Shown one piece after another: positions 1 through 6,873 of a stretch of DNA of 20,291 nucleotides; positions within the stretch are counted from its first letter, which is position 1, and each line of letters opens with the position of its first letter. Source of the DNA: a virus. The position numbers were made by a program, and so were the translations under genes. Under the pieces are notes generated by a model. It was not told the origin of the DNA and did no database searches. It was given only the letters and a program-made list of their open reading frames with translations. The stretch spans positions 1 to 20,291 of IMG/VR virus record IMGVR_UViG_3300020220_002918; one strand, 5' to 3'.

Positions 1-97
1 CCTTATTCTCATAAGCAATCTGCCGGCTGTTGTTTCGCTTTTGCTTGTATTCTTCGAAAGTATCGAAAAAGTTGGGCTTTTCGTCTTTCTCCATCAT
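1..97 (-). CDS. Partial gene downstream of the recombinase, N-terminus only
   Basis: The 5' end of a minus-strand gene that leaves the window; about 32 codons are visible. The first ATG (97-95) overlaps the TGA stop of the recombinase (ATGA) and is followed at once by a second ATG (94-92), so either may be the start. The visible peptide begins MMEKDEKPNFFDTFEEYKQ and is highly charged. The overlap implies translational coupling to the recombinase. No family can be recognised from so short a piece. Confidence 0.75.
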   Translation of the reverse strand, partial: MMEKDEKPNFFDTFEEYKQKRNNSRQIAYENK

Positions 98-1341
98 CGC
101 TCCAATTCGTCAGAATTTGTAATAGTATTGACTCCTAGTTTTGGATAACGTACTTCTTCATAAATAGCCTTATCCTCTATGTTCAGCTTTGGATAAACTT
201 TCATACGATTAATACCAAGTGCGTCCGAAATACGTTCCCGTAGATCTACAGCATTACGAATAGCTGCACCCATCTCAGAATCGGTAACTGCTACTAAGCC
301 CAACTCTTTACAACTGTACTTATTGCTGTTGACCGTTACATTGATAATGTCCTTAAGGCGTCCCTTGACGCCAGTAGGGCTATCATCCGTGAGTAGCATT
401 CCAGTAGCGGCATCCCAGTCAAACCAGCATTCGGCTATCTGACCTGTTTCTTCGTCACCCTTCCAGCGATACGGTATTTCAATGTTGCGCTTGCTAGCAC
501 CCATTGAATTTTTGTTTACAGTGATCTTGAGCACCTTTTCCGTAAAGCCACGAGTAGCCCTATATACTGGAGTACCTTTTACCACAGAAAACCAGAAATC
601 CAACACCGCATGATAGTCCTGGCCAGTACCACCAGGCTTGCGCTTTGCGCCCTGAATGGGGCTATTTGGATCATCAGATAAATGGTTGATATACACCAGT
701 GCATACGGCTTCATATACAAGTGCTTATTTACATGTCGGAAGAACTCGTTGTGAGACTTACACTTGATCATGCCGCCCGTATTGCGAGGATTAACTCCAC
801 CCTCTTTTTCAATACGAATATCGCTTTCCTTAGTATCTACGCCACCAAGAGAGTCAATAATGAACATAACCGGAACATCCGCCATAGAGGAGTCTTCAGA
901 AGCAAATTTAAGAGCTCCTAGAATCTGCTCTTGCCACTCCTCAGTATTAAAAGCTATGTGGTCAATTGTGCGGTAAGTGTTTTTCTTACCTACCACTGCT
1001 TGATATAAAGCCGGACTTTTCTTGTTTTCGGTGTCGACGTATATACATGCGCCGCCTAGATCCATCCAGACTTTAGCTAAGGTCATTGCAAATGCCGACT
1101 TGCAGCTTTCTTTCATACCTGCTACGCCGATGATTCTACTCATCTGATAACAAGTGTTGTCACAAAGCCACCGATAGGATAAATGATCACAGGGAATACC
1201 CCACACTCTATCGGCCAGGTCTGCTGCAAGGCAGACCTGGCCGGTGCCGGCCTTCATAGCATGAGCCATGAGTGCCTTAATACCGACAAATGCGGGATCT
1301 TGATTTGCGCCACTTGATTCGTCTTTTTTCCTTTTTACCAT
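94..1341 (-). CDS. uvsX: UvsX/RecA-like recombinase
   Basis: A 415-aa RecA-fold protein, expected to form filaments on ssDNA and drive strand exchange and recombination-dependent replication. The Walker A region at residues 75-82 reads GMKESCKS, with Cys where bacterial RecA has the second Gly of GPESSGKT. As I recall T4 UvsX also has a non-Gly residue there (GPSKSFKS), which favours a UvsX-type assignment. YVDTEN (101-106) places the probable catalytic Glu at 105, and VPVMFIIDS (156-164) is the Walker B strand ending in Asp163. The ATG at 1341 has a weak upstream AGGT. The stop overlaps the start of the next gene. The order polymerase, accessory protein, recombinase fits one replication operon. 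The exact subfamily is less sure than the RecA fold. The gene contains a strong hairpin at 1213-1242. Confidence 0.88.
   Translation of the reverse strand: MVKRKKDESSGANQDPAFVGIKALMAHAMKAGTGQVCLAADLADRVWGIPCDHLSYRWLCDNTCYQMSRIIGVAGMKESCKSAFAMTLAKVWMDLGGACIYVDTENKKSPALYQAVVGKKNTYRTIDHIAFNTEEWQEQILGALKFASEDSSMADVPVMFIIDSLGGVDTKESDIRIEKEGGVNPRNTGGMIKCKSHNEFFRHVNKHLYMKPYALVYINHLSDDPNSPIQGAKRKPGGTGQDYHAVLDFWFSVVKGTPVYRATRGFTEKVLKITVNKNSMGASKRNIEIPYRWKGDEETGQIAECWFDWDAATGMLLTDDSPTGVKGRLKDIINVTVNSNKYSCKELGLVAVTDSEMGAAIRNAVDLRERISDALGINRMKVYPKLNIEDKAIYEEVRYPKLGVNTITNSDELER
1213..1242. repeat. Perfect 12-bp inverted repeat inside the recombinase gene
   Basis: GGCCAGGTCTGC (1213-1224) and its exact reverse complement (1231-1242) are separated by a 6-nt loop, about 100-130 nt downstream of the recombinase start codon. 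There is no U-run after it in the transcript, so it is not a classical terminator. It is markedly GC-richer than its surroundings. Confidence 0.85.
1239..1252. repeat. GGCCGG/CCGGCC palindrome overlapping the neighbouring hairpin
   Basis: GGCCGGTGCCGGCC is an inverted repeat with a 2-nt centre. Its right-hand arm in the transcript (1244-1239) shares four bases (1242-1239) with the 5' arm of the 12-bp hairpin at 1213-1242, so the two structures cannot form fully at the same time. Confidence 0.7.
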
Positions 1342-1358
1342 GGTGTTTTACCTATTTT

Positions 1359-2774
1359 TTAACCTTGTTTGTTCATGTTGTTTTGAAGCTTAGTCATCAT
1401 TGCCTGCATTTGAGAAGACAGGCTATTGCCCCCTGCGGGAGCAGGAGTTACCGGAGCGGCTGATGTCTTTTGCTTTGTCGTAGCCGAAGTAGGAGTACCA
1501 ACTTGTTTTACAGATTCGGAAGCGGGATATAACGGCTTGACTGTAGGCATGGGGACTCGTGTGACAGCGGCCTGTACGACCGGAGTTGGAATTACCGTAG
1601 CGGGAGCAGGCGTTGCAGCAGGAGCGGAAAAACCACCCATTGCCACACTATTGCTGCCATCCTGGATAATACCAGCTTCGATCAAAGCCCACTCATCGCC
1701 AGGGAACAGCTCAAGCAGCCATTGAATTTGCAGCTTCTCATTGTTCTCCAGGATATAGTCACTGAACGGACGAACCTTCTTCAGAACCTCGTCCGGGAGA
1801 ACGTAGCCCGGACCAAAGCGATCAACTAGATTTTGGACAGAGCAACAATAAGTAGCAATACCCGCTGCACCAGCAGCGTAGCTACTGAAAGTAACCATCT
1901 TTTGGTTAGTTGCAAAATCGCCGTGCTTAAAGCCTGCCTCCCAAGCCATCAAAGATTCTGAACTTTCAGAGATATTTCCGAAGGTGTTCTCAATCTCTCC
2001 AGGATCCATAGTCATGCCATCGACACGCTCAAACCAAGTGTCGTAGAAGCCCTCTTTAACACGAGCATCCTCACGACTCTTAATTGCAGACACCTGATTA
2101 ATCATCAAAATCTTATGACGAGGCCAGCAGGGCTGACCATCCTCGTCCTGTAAATAGTTGATACCAGCATTACTGGCAACAAAACCTTGCAGAAACATGG
2201 TACGAACGGCACGACCAAGTGGGGCGTTGAGATCGTTGCTATCAACAGGAACAAGCTCAAGAGCACGACGATACTTTGTAGTGCTGGTATCAACATTAAT
2301 GGTTGGTATGGAACGACGCTGAGTCTTGTCATACTTGTGACCGCCGCCAGTCTTCCAAAGGTACTCGCGAAGCTTGTACATCGGGCTCTTGTAACCGTTA
2401 CCCCAGTCACGCTCAGCCTGAACAGTCATGCCATCAGGGCCCTCAACCATGTTGATAGCCAGAATGTCCTTACGTTTACGAGGATCAGAATCGTTGCCGA
2501 TCTTACGGTAAACCATCACCCAGTCAATGCCGTATTGACCTAGGGTAGGAACAATTCCACGAAGCTGATCCTGACGGAAACCGCCAGAAGTCATTGCCAT
2601 GCTGACATTGTAGGTTGGATGCGGGGGAACGAGGATAAACTCGCACGGAGCCTTGCTGGACAGGTAGCCCAGGGTAGGAGCATCGTTGTTAAACATCTTT
2701 TGGTAATCCGAGTTGTGACTACCAGAATCTACCTGACTATTAATGTAAACAGCTTTGTTAAAATCGAAAGTCAT
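1359..2774 (-). CDS. Putative ssDNA-binding or replication accessory protein, function inferred from position
   Basis: A 471-aa protein not securely assignable to a family. The open frame extends to 2891, but the ATG at 2774 is preferred. It lies just past the polymerase stop, with an upstream AGGA and an A/C-rich leader, whereas the earlier start would overlap the polymerase gene. The globular part is about residues 1-375. Residues 380-448 are an Ala/Pro/Thr/Val-rich low-complexity linker, followed by a short Gln/Met/Asn-rich, probably helical C-terminus (450-471). There is no Walker motif and no acidic SSB-type tail. It sits between polymerase and recombinase in a T4-like module where no other ssDNA-binding protein is evident. 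That suggests a gp32-like role, but this is inference from position only. The coding status is secure. Confidence 0.9.
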   Translation of the reverse strand: MTFDFNKAVYINSQVDSGSHNSDYQKMFNNDAPTLGYLSSKAPCEFILVPPHPTYNVSMAMTSGGFRQDQLRGIVPTLGQYGIDWVMVYRKIGNDSDPRKRKDILAINMVEGPDGMTVQAERDWGNGYKSPMYKLREYLWKTGGGHKYDKTQRRSIPTINVDTSTTKYRRALELVPVDSNDLNAPLGRAVRTMFLQGFVASNAGINYLQDEDGQPCWPRHKILMINQVSAIKSREDARVKEGFYDTWFERVDGMTMDPGEIENTFGNISESSESLMAWEAGFKHGDFATNQKMVTFSSYAAGAAGIATYCCSVQNLVDRFGPGYVLPDEVLKKVRPFSDYILENNEKLQIQWLLELFPGDEWALIEAGIIQDGSNSVAMGGFSAPAATPAPATVIPTPVVQAAVTRVPMPTVKPLYPASESVKQVGTPTSATTKQKTSAAPVTPAPAGGNSLSSQMQAMMTKLQNNMNKQG

Positions 2775-2815
2775 TTTTGTGTTTTTCCTAGGGGTTTGTA
2801 AAAAGAGATTAAACA

Positions 2816-5695
2816 TTACTTCTTGTACTTGGCTAGAACAGGATACTGAGCTACGTCCTCGGAAGTCAAGGGTTCGCTCCAACGAATGCACACTTCGGGG
2901 TCAATGTCAAGCACCAAATCATTACCGGGAACAGTGCACTTTTCACACATTGCAATTTTTATTACTTCTAACGTCTCATCAACCTGCTCTACAGGACAGG
3001 TAACTATTATCTGATCGTGAACACTCATAATAACCTTATACTGAAGGTGAGGGCGTTCAGCCTCACGAATCATATACAGATTGACTAAAGCTAGCGACAT
3101 AAGATCGCCAACAGTACCTTGAATCGGCGCATTCATTGCTTGTCGCTTCTGATGTGCCAGCAGTTCATCGTCTTCCGTATGCTCAAACCGACGACGTCGG
3201 CCAAAGCCATTCTCGACATAGCCCTGACTGCTGACCTTCTCTTGCTGCGATATTAGCCAACGTGCAAGCTGAGGAAAAGTCTCTTTAAACTTATCCACAG
3301 ATTGCTGAGCCTCTTCTAACGTAATGTTGATGCCTTCCACATATACCGCTTCTTTGATGGCTGCTCCTCCACGACCATAAGCAATTCCAAATGTGATAGT
3401 TTTTGCAATTGTCCTATACTTTATATTCCCGCTTTCCTTGAGCCAATCTTTCTTGCCTTTGGTATAGCCCGCCGGTGGCCGATCCAGGCGGAACATTTCT
3501 ATGGCAACCTCAGAATGGAAGTCCGAACCAGGGTCTCCAAGCTTTTGTTGCATATTAGTATCTCCTGACAGCCAGGCCATAACAAATAACTCTGCCTGCA
3601 CCCAGTCACAATCCAACAGTACCCAACCAGGATCTGCGCGGAAACACGAACGTATGGATGGGATTTGTTGATTACTGTCTTTAAACGCTTTGTTGACCAA
3701 ATCTTCGGCAGTCTTTGGAAGCTGAGCCATGTTAGGGTCGGAGTGCCCATAGCGGCCAGTTTCTACGGTCTGTCGAATACGGGTGTGTACTCTGTCGTCG
3801 CTCCAGAGCTTAGACAGAGTGCCACCGGTTATCTTGTGTCCACCTGTGATAGGATCGTCAACAAACTCTCCAGTAAAGGTTTTAACAGTCTGGGCTACGG
3901 CTGTATATAGCAGCATAGCATTGAGCAATAAATTGTCCTTATGCTGTAATAGCAATCCTGTCAGCACAGACCTATCAGTAGATGGTGTATAGCTGGCCAT
4001 TTTCTCCGGGTTCTTGATGAGGTCTGCCCACTTTTTGTCATTTGTAGCCTTGATTGGCTCAAACTTACAAAGAGTGGCAGTGTCAGGAAAGCTAGGCTTG
4101 GCTCCCTGCTTCACCCAGCCAAACAAAGCTGCAGCCTTTTGTACTGGAGAATCAGGATTAAAATCAGGCCAAGAGAGCATTGTTCTAAGGGTCTCTGCCA
4201 GTTCAGTACGCTTAGCTGTGTACTTGTGGGATAGTAGTTCTAGGCGTTCCTGATCTACATTCATGCCGGTCATCTCTATCTCTAGGATAGGTAGCGTAGC
4301 TGGCATTACTACATTTTGAAAAAGCTCTTTGATCTTATCATTTTCCGGTCGCATCATCTCCGCGTACTGAATCAAAAATATGCGGAATGTAGCATCTACA
4401 TCCTTGGCAGCATACGGCAATAGCACCTCGTCAGGAATGCCGCTGTAGCCAAACTCATCCACGTCATACTTATTGGCCTTAATCCAATTGTTCAGTTCCA
4501 ACTCATAGCGACCCATCTGAGTGTGCCGTGCTGTGTATACTTCTAGGCCTTGAGCCCAGTTCTCGTCTAGCAAGTGGCCAGCAAGTGCTGTATCCCAGCC
4601 GGTAAGAGTAGGGACAGTGACGTTTACTCCATTGTGCTTTAGCCAAGGTAAGTCGGCACGTATGAAGTGGCCTATTAGTTTGGTCTTACCGTTCTCTATA
4701 AAACTTTTAATCAAAGTCCACGTTTCTTGTGGATTTTGACCAATTAGAGTTGGCTGCAGATTAACGTGGTTAAACACAACAACCAATGCTTTGCCTGGGG
4801 CCCAACTGAATTGAATGCATCGTAAAGAGCCAGAAAGATGGTTACTGCCGCCCCACTCGCAGTCAACAGCCACCCACCCAGAGTACTCCTGCTCAATTGT
4901 ATTGAGGCGATCCTTCAGTTGCTCGGGGCTATAGATGTACTGATATTCAATGTGAGTATTGTCTTCTACGGTAACCTTACCGCTTGCCAGTTCATTAGTA
5001 ATTCTACTCATGTCCATAGCGATAGCAGCCCGTACTTCTGGCATATGAATAATTGCGGAAAAGTCCGTTATGATTGCAGTCTTGACTCCAAGGGGGCTTT
5101 CCTCGGCAGACATAGTACGATTCTTGTACTTCTCTACGGTGGCCTTAGCGCCCAGTACAGCCTTGAGAGTTTTAGCTCCCAATAGAATCACAAGATCGGG
5201 CTTAACTAGCTCAAGCTCTCGCTTGAACATGGCAGCGTATTCCTGGACTAACTCTTTTGGAATAGCTGTTTTCTTTCCGTCTACATACTGCTTTACATAA
5301 GTAGTGTAATAGCAGTCGTTTACAGGAAATTCAGTCTTGTGCACTAAGTCCTCAAACTCCGTAACCCAATCGCCAACATAGAGTCTGGCATTTGCATTTT
5401 CTTTGGAGTTAGGCCAACAGCCCACGAACATAATTTTCTTATGCGCAGGGCCTACGACTGCTGCAGCTGTTTTACCGGGAATTACAGGACCATGGCCAAA
5501 CACAGAGTCTAAGTGAATACCAGGAATAATCTTTACTGGCATGAACTTACCGTTTGCTCCGGTAATGGTTACGTTGCTAATGTTATTAAGCATCTCTTCA
5601 AAGGAGTACTCAATCTGCTGCCCATACTGTTCTGCTCGCAAAACAGCAATAGACCCGTATTTTTCAATTTTTTCATTGATGGCTTCTGCTGGCAT
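2816..5695 (-). CDS. polA: Family A DNA polymerase with 3'-5' exonuclease and UDG-like N-terminal domain
   Basis: The replicative polymerase, 959 aa. Residues about 80-222 resemble a family-4-type uracil-DNA glycosylase fold (IMFVGCWPN at 88-96, LVILLGAKTL at 168-177, IIHMPE at 215-220), but the usual GEAPG active-site motif is degraded. I recall a similar fusion in SPO1-type phage polymerases. Exonuclease motifs are intact: DCE (D278, E280), D348 and YAAKD (Y428, D432). Polymerase motif A has D697 and E702. Motif B is R761-K765-F769-Y773. Motif C is VHDQ (H893, D894, Q895) where family A normally has HDE. Phe at the E. coli 762 position has been linked with lytic phages. The frame opens further upstream, but the ATG at 5695 is chosen: GAAAGG lies just before it and the upstream clpS ends at 5706. 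The same initiation region is duplicated at 6098-6148. Confidence 0.96.
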   Translation of the reverse strand: MPAEAINEKIEKYGSIAVLRAEQYGQQIEYSFEEMLNNISNVTITGANGKFMPVKIIPGIHLDSVFGHGPVIPGKTAAAVVGPAHKKIMFVGCWPNSKENANARLYVGDWVTEFEDLVHKTEFPVNDCYYTTYVKQYVDGKKTAIPKELVQEYAAMFKRELELVKPDLVILLGAKTLKAVLGAKATVEKYKNRTMSAEESPLGVKTAIITDFSAIIHMPEVRAAIAMDMSRITNELASGKVTVEDNTHIEYQYIYSPEQLKDRLNTIEQEYSGWVAVDCEWGGSNHLSGSLRCIQFSWAPGKALVVVFNHVNLQPTLIGQNPQETWTLIKSFIENGKTKLIGHFIRADLPWLKHNGVNVTVPTLTGWDTALAGHLLDENWAQGLEVYTARHTQMGRYELELNNWIKANKYDVDEFGYSGIPDEVLLPYAAKDVDATFRIFLIQYAEMMRPENDKIKELFQNVVMPATLPILEIEMTGMNVDQERLELLSHKYTAKRTELAETLRTMLSWPDFNPDSPVQKAAALFGWVKQGAKPSFPDTATLCKFEPIKATNDKKWADLIKNPEKMASYTPSTDRSVLTGLLLQHKDNLLLNAMLLYTAVAQTVKTFTGEFVDDPITGGHKITGGTLSKLWSDDRVHTRIRQTVETGRYGHSDPNMAQLPKTAEDLVNKAFKDSNQQIPSIRSCFRADPGWVLLDCDWVQAELFVMAWLSGDTNMQQKLGDPGSDFHSEVAIEMFRLDRPPAGYTKGKKDWLKESGNIKYRTIAKTITFGIAYGRGGAAIKEAVYVEGINITLEEAQQSVDKFKETFPQLARWLISQQEKVSSQGYVENGFGRRRRFEHTEDDELLAHQKRQAMNAPIQGTVGDLMSLALVNLYMIREAERPHLQYKVIMSVHDQIIVTCPVEQVDETLEVIKIAMCEKCTVPGNDLVLDIDPEVCIRWSEPLTSEDVAQYPVLAKYKK

Positions 5696-5720
5696 TGTAT
5701 GCCTTTCAAGAGGGTTCAAT
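5670..5720. repeat. 51-bp perfect direct repeat, copy at the clpS/polymerase junction
   Basis: This copy holds the last codons of the downstream clpS-like gene (encoding IEPS-stop), the GAAAGG ribosome-binding site, and the first nine codons of the polymerase (MPAEAINEK, last codon only in part). It is identical over 51 bases to 6098-6148, while the clpS bodies upstream of the two copies have diverged strongly. Confidence 0.97.
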
Positions 5721-5990
5721 TTGGCAAAGATGACCATCTCTCTGCAATTGTTCTTGCAGAAGTTCGGCATGCTCCTTGTGAGTTGTTGCCACGATGGTCT
5801 CGCGTTCTATTTTCCATTCTACAGCCTTCCGTAAAGCCGTAAGCTCGTCCATCTTCACCCAATGTATAAGGCTTGCAATGATGTCAGTTACACACAGGTC
5901 GTATCCATCCCTGTTATATAAGATTACGTTCCACTCCTTGAAACTACTTGTTTGCGGTGGAATAGGCGTGGTGGAATTTTGATTAGACAT
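5706..5990 (-). CDS. clpS: ClpS-like protease adaptor, copy 1 (divergent)
   Basis: A 94-aa protein of about normal ClpS length. ClpS binds the N-domain of ClpA/ClpC and hands it substrates with destabilising N-termini (N-degron pathway). After a flexible N-terminus (1-19), WNVILYNRDGYDLCVTDII matches the first strand and helix of ClpS. The conserved NDD is NRD (26-28), so one key acidic residue is replaced by Arg. The second signature, VATTHKEHAELLQEQL, fits the ClpS strand-helix. The His that contacts the N-degron amino group in E. coli ClpS (H66) is not evident. It starts at ATG 5990, overlapping the end of the 46-codon chimeric gene by 8 bp, and ends 10 bp before the polymerase start. It may target host or phage proteins to ClpAP/ClpCP or act as a decoy; this is inference. 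Confidence 0.82.
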   Translation of the reverse strand: MSNQNSTTPIPPQTSSFKEWNVILYNRDGYDLCVTDIIASLIHWVKMDELTALRKAVEWKIERETIVATTHKEHAELLQEQLQRDGHLCQIEPS

Positions 5991-6123
5991 GGTTGTTTCT
6001 TTGTTTGTTAATTACGGCTTCCATAAGTTCTGAGGTAGTCATGCTGGCAGGATCTTTACCCTTGGCCAATTCGACAGCAAAGCATCCTTTTGCAACCTTT
6101 TCATTGATGGCTTCTGCTGGCAT
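5983..6123 (-). CDS. 46-aa chimeric peptide: polymerase N-terminus fused to primase C-terminal tail
   Basis: A small gene starting at ATG 6123 with the same GAAAGG initiation site as the polymerase. Its first nine residues, MPAEAINEK, equal the polymerase N-terminus. Residues 9-38 then match the primase C-terminal tail (primase residues 339-368) at 23 of 30 positions, including VAKGC, AVEL, KGKDPA, MTT and ELME. This tail is the end of the Toprim domain, where DnaG-type primases carry a GKDP motif. The reading frame is intact and ends with TAA 8 bp inside the next clpS-like gene. It is either a recombination remnant or a small protein mimicking the primase tail. Translation is plausible given the shared initiation site; function is unknown. 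Confidence 0.7.
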   Translation of the reverse strand: MPAEAINEKVAKGCFAVELAKGKDPASMTTSELMEAVINKQRNNHV

Positions 6124-6148
6124 TGTATGCCTTTCAAGAGGGTTCAAT
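6098..6148. repeat. 51-bp perfect direct repeat, upstream copy
   Basis: Identical to 5670-5720. It spans the last codons of the upstream clpS-like gene, the shared GAAAGG ribosome-binding site and the first codons of the chimeric 46-codon gene. Identity stops exactly inside codon 9, where the sequence switches from polymerase-like to primase-like. Confidence 0.97.
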
Positions 6149-6424
6149 CGTGCATATAAGAAATACAGATTTCAACTGTTCTTGCAGTAATTCAGCATGT
6201 TCCTTGTGGGTTATTGCCACAACGGCCAGCCCCTTAGTGTCTACTTCTATTGTCTTTTGAATGGCCTCAGGGAGGTCCAACTTTATAAGATTTATAAGGT
6301 TTAAAATAACGTATGTATAAGTGTTTACGTTGTCGTTATGCAAAACTACACTCCATGGCGTAAACCCATTTGTTTGTGAGGTGGGTAGTATGGGTGTAAT
6401 AGAAGTTTGATTAGATATTGTCAT
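6134..6424 (-). CDS. clpS: ClpS-like protease adaptor, copy 2 (more canonical)
   Basis: A 96-aa protein with a clear ClpS core: WSVVLHNDNVNTYTYVILNL has Asn30-Asp31 of the NDD motif, with Asn32 in third place. Residues TKGLAVVAITHKEHAELLQEQ match the second half of the fold. ClpS proteins select N-degron substrates for ClpA/ClpC. At the position of E. coli H66 an Asp appears (EVDTKG), a substitution I recall from ClpS forms outside the proteobacteria. It starts at ATG 6424, overlapping the upstream 59-aa gene by ATGA. Its C-terminal THKEHAELLQEQL and final IEPS are shared with copy 1, so the pair arose by duplication. Copy 1 has drifted further at the ligand-binding positions, suggesting different substrates. 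Confidence 0.86.
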   Translation of the reverse strand: MTISNQTSITPILPTSQTNGFTPWSVVLHNDNVNTYTYVILNLINLIKLDLPEAIQKTIEVDTKGLAVVAITHKEHAELLQEQLKSVFLICTIEPS

Positions 6425-6600
6425 TTTTTTTCAGTCCAAGGTAGGAGGTAACCGTTTTCGTCTTCTGCCAAGCCGGTGTAGATCACAACCTGCCCGGTGT
6501 TGTCTTTCTCCATGTTCATGCCGTACACATCTGAAAGAGTTTTAAGTAGTGCAGCGAGTTGTTTTATTGTTTCGAGTGCTTGTTCTTCTTTGTTTCGCAT
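6421..6600 (-). CDS. Small protein, 59 aa, unknown
   Basis: The frame from ATG 6600 begins MRNKEEQALETIKQLAALL and ends LLPWTEKK. The N-terminal half is probably a charged amphipathic helix; the C-terminal half (GQVVIYTGLAEDENGY) could be beta structure. The stop overlaps the clpS copy 2 start as ATGA, the junction style used throughout this operon, which supports it as a real gene. The ribosome-binding site is weak, and a candidate -10 element overlaps the start codon. Met28 or Met30 is therefore an alternative start if transcription begins there. I recognise no family. Confidence 0.65.
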   Translation of the reverse strand: MRNKEEQALETIKQLAALLKTLSDVYGMNMEKDNTGQVVIYTGLAEDENGYLLPWTEKK

Positions 6601-6627
6601 TATATTAGCCCAGTCTACGATGTTTAA
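6599..6627 (-). promoter_or_regulatory. Candidate sigma70-type promoter upstream of the clpS/polymerase genes
   Basis: On the minus strand TTAAAC (6627-6622) is followed after exactly 17 nt by a perfect TATAAT (6604-6599). It lies next to the only clearly non-coding A/T-rich gap in this part of the operon (about 6601-6686), after a T-run at about 6656-6650 of the transcript. The -35 matches consensus at only three of six positions. A start near 6591 would give a transcript lacking the ATG of the 59-aa gene. Confidence 0.3.
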
Positions 6628-6686
6628 TTTATCGCAAAAATAACATTAAAAAAATCACACTAATGCCCCAATACGAGTTTTAAATT

Positions 6687-6821
6687 TCATTTCTTTTTAT
6701 GTTTGGAAATTGATTTTAGCCATTTATTTTCGCTAACGATAATAATCGTAGTAGAAATCAAACCAACAAATAATGCAACAGAGCCCACTATGATAATGAT
6801 CTTAAAATTTTCCACGATCAT
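6687..6821 (-). CDS. Small single-pass membrane protein, 44 aa
   Basis: The frame from ATG 6821 begins MIVENFKIIIIVGSVALFVG, continues through a hydrophobic segment to about residue 29, and ends in a basic tail (NKWLKSISKHKKK). This is a single transmembrane helix with a positive cytoplasmic end. It overlaps the 3' end of the 23-codon frame in another reading frame and has only a weak GGTG upstream. The clean hydrophobic-then-basic pattern argues for a real gene. Function unknown. Confidence 0.5.
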   Translation of the reverse strand: MIVENFKIIIIVGSVALFVGLISTTIIIVSENKWLKSISKHKKK

Positions 6822-6873
6822 CACCAAGTTTTATCATTAAAAGGAGTATTACAAATGCTATTACAAGTATCAT
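6802..6873 (-). CDS. Tiny hydrophobic peptide, 23 aa
   Basis: The frame from ATG 6873 overlaps the stop of the upstream 57-aa gene as ATGA. It encodes MILVIAFVILLLMIK, about one membrane span, followed by a short charged end (LGDDRGKF). The ATGA junction and coherent hydrophobic composition are the only support; at this length chance is a serious alternative. Confidence 0.35.
   Translation of the reverse strand: MILVIAFVILLLMIKLGDDRGKF

Noticed and set aside
1426-1725. 99-codon plus-strand open frame opposite the Pro/Ala-rich linker
   Set aside because: It is an antisense shadow of the low-complexity GC-rich linker in the 1359-2774 gene; stops are scarce there because of composition.
2775-2891. 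N-terminal extension of the 471-aa protein into the polymerase gene
   Set aside because: The extension lies in the polymerase C-terminal codons; the ATG at 2774 leaves a proper leader.
5696-5770. 25-residue N-terminal extension of the polymerase
   Set aside because: It would lie within the clpS copy 1 coding region; the duplicated GAAAGG and ATG at 5695 mark the true start.
6655-6690. 11-codon frame starting ATGA at 6690 after the 44-aa gene
   Set aside because: Too short and without a ribosome-binding site; an ATGA overlap alone is weak evidence.
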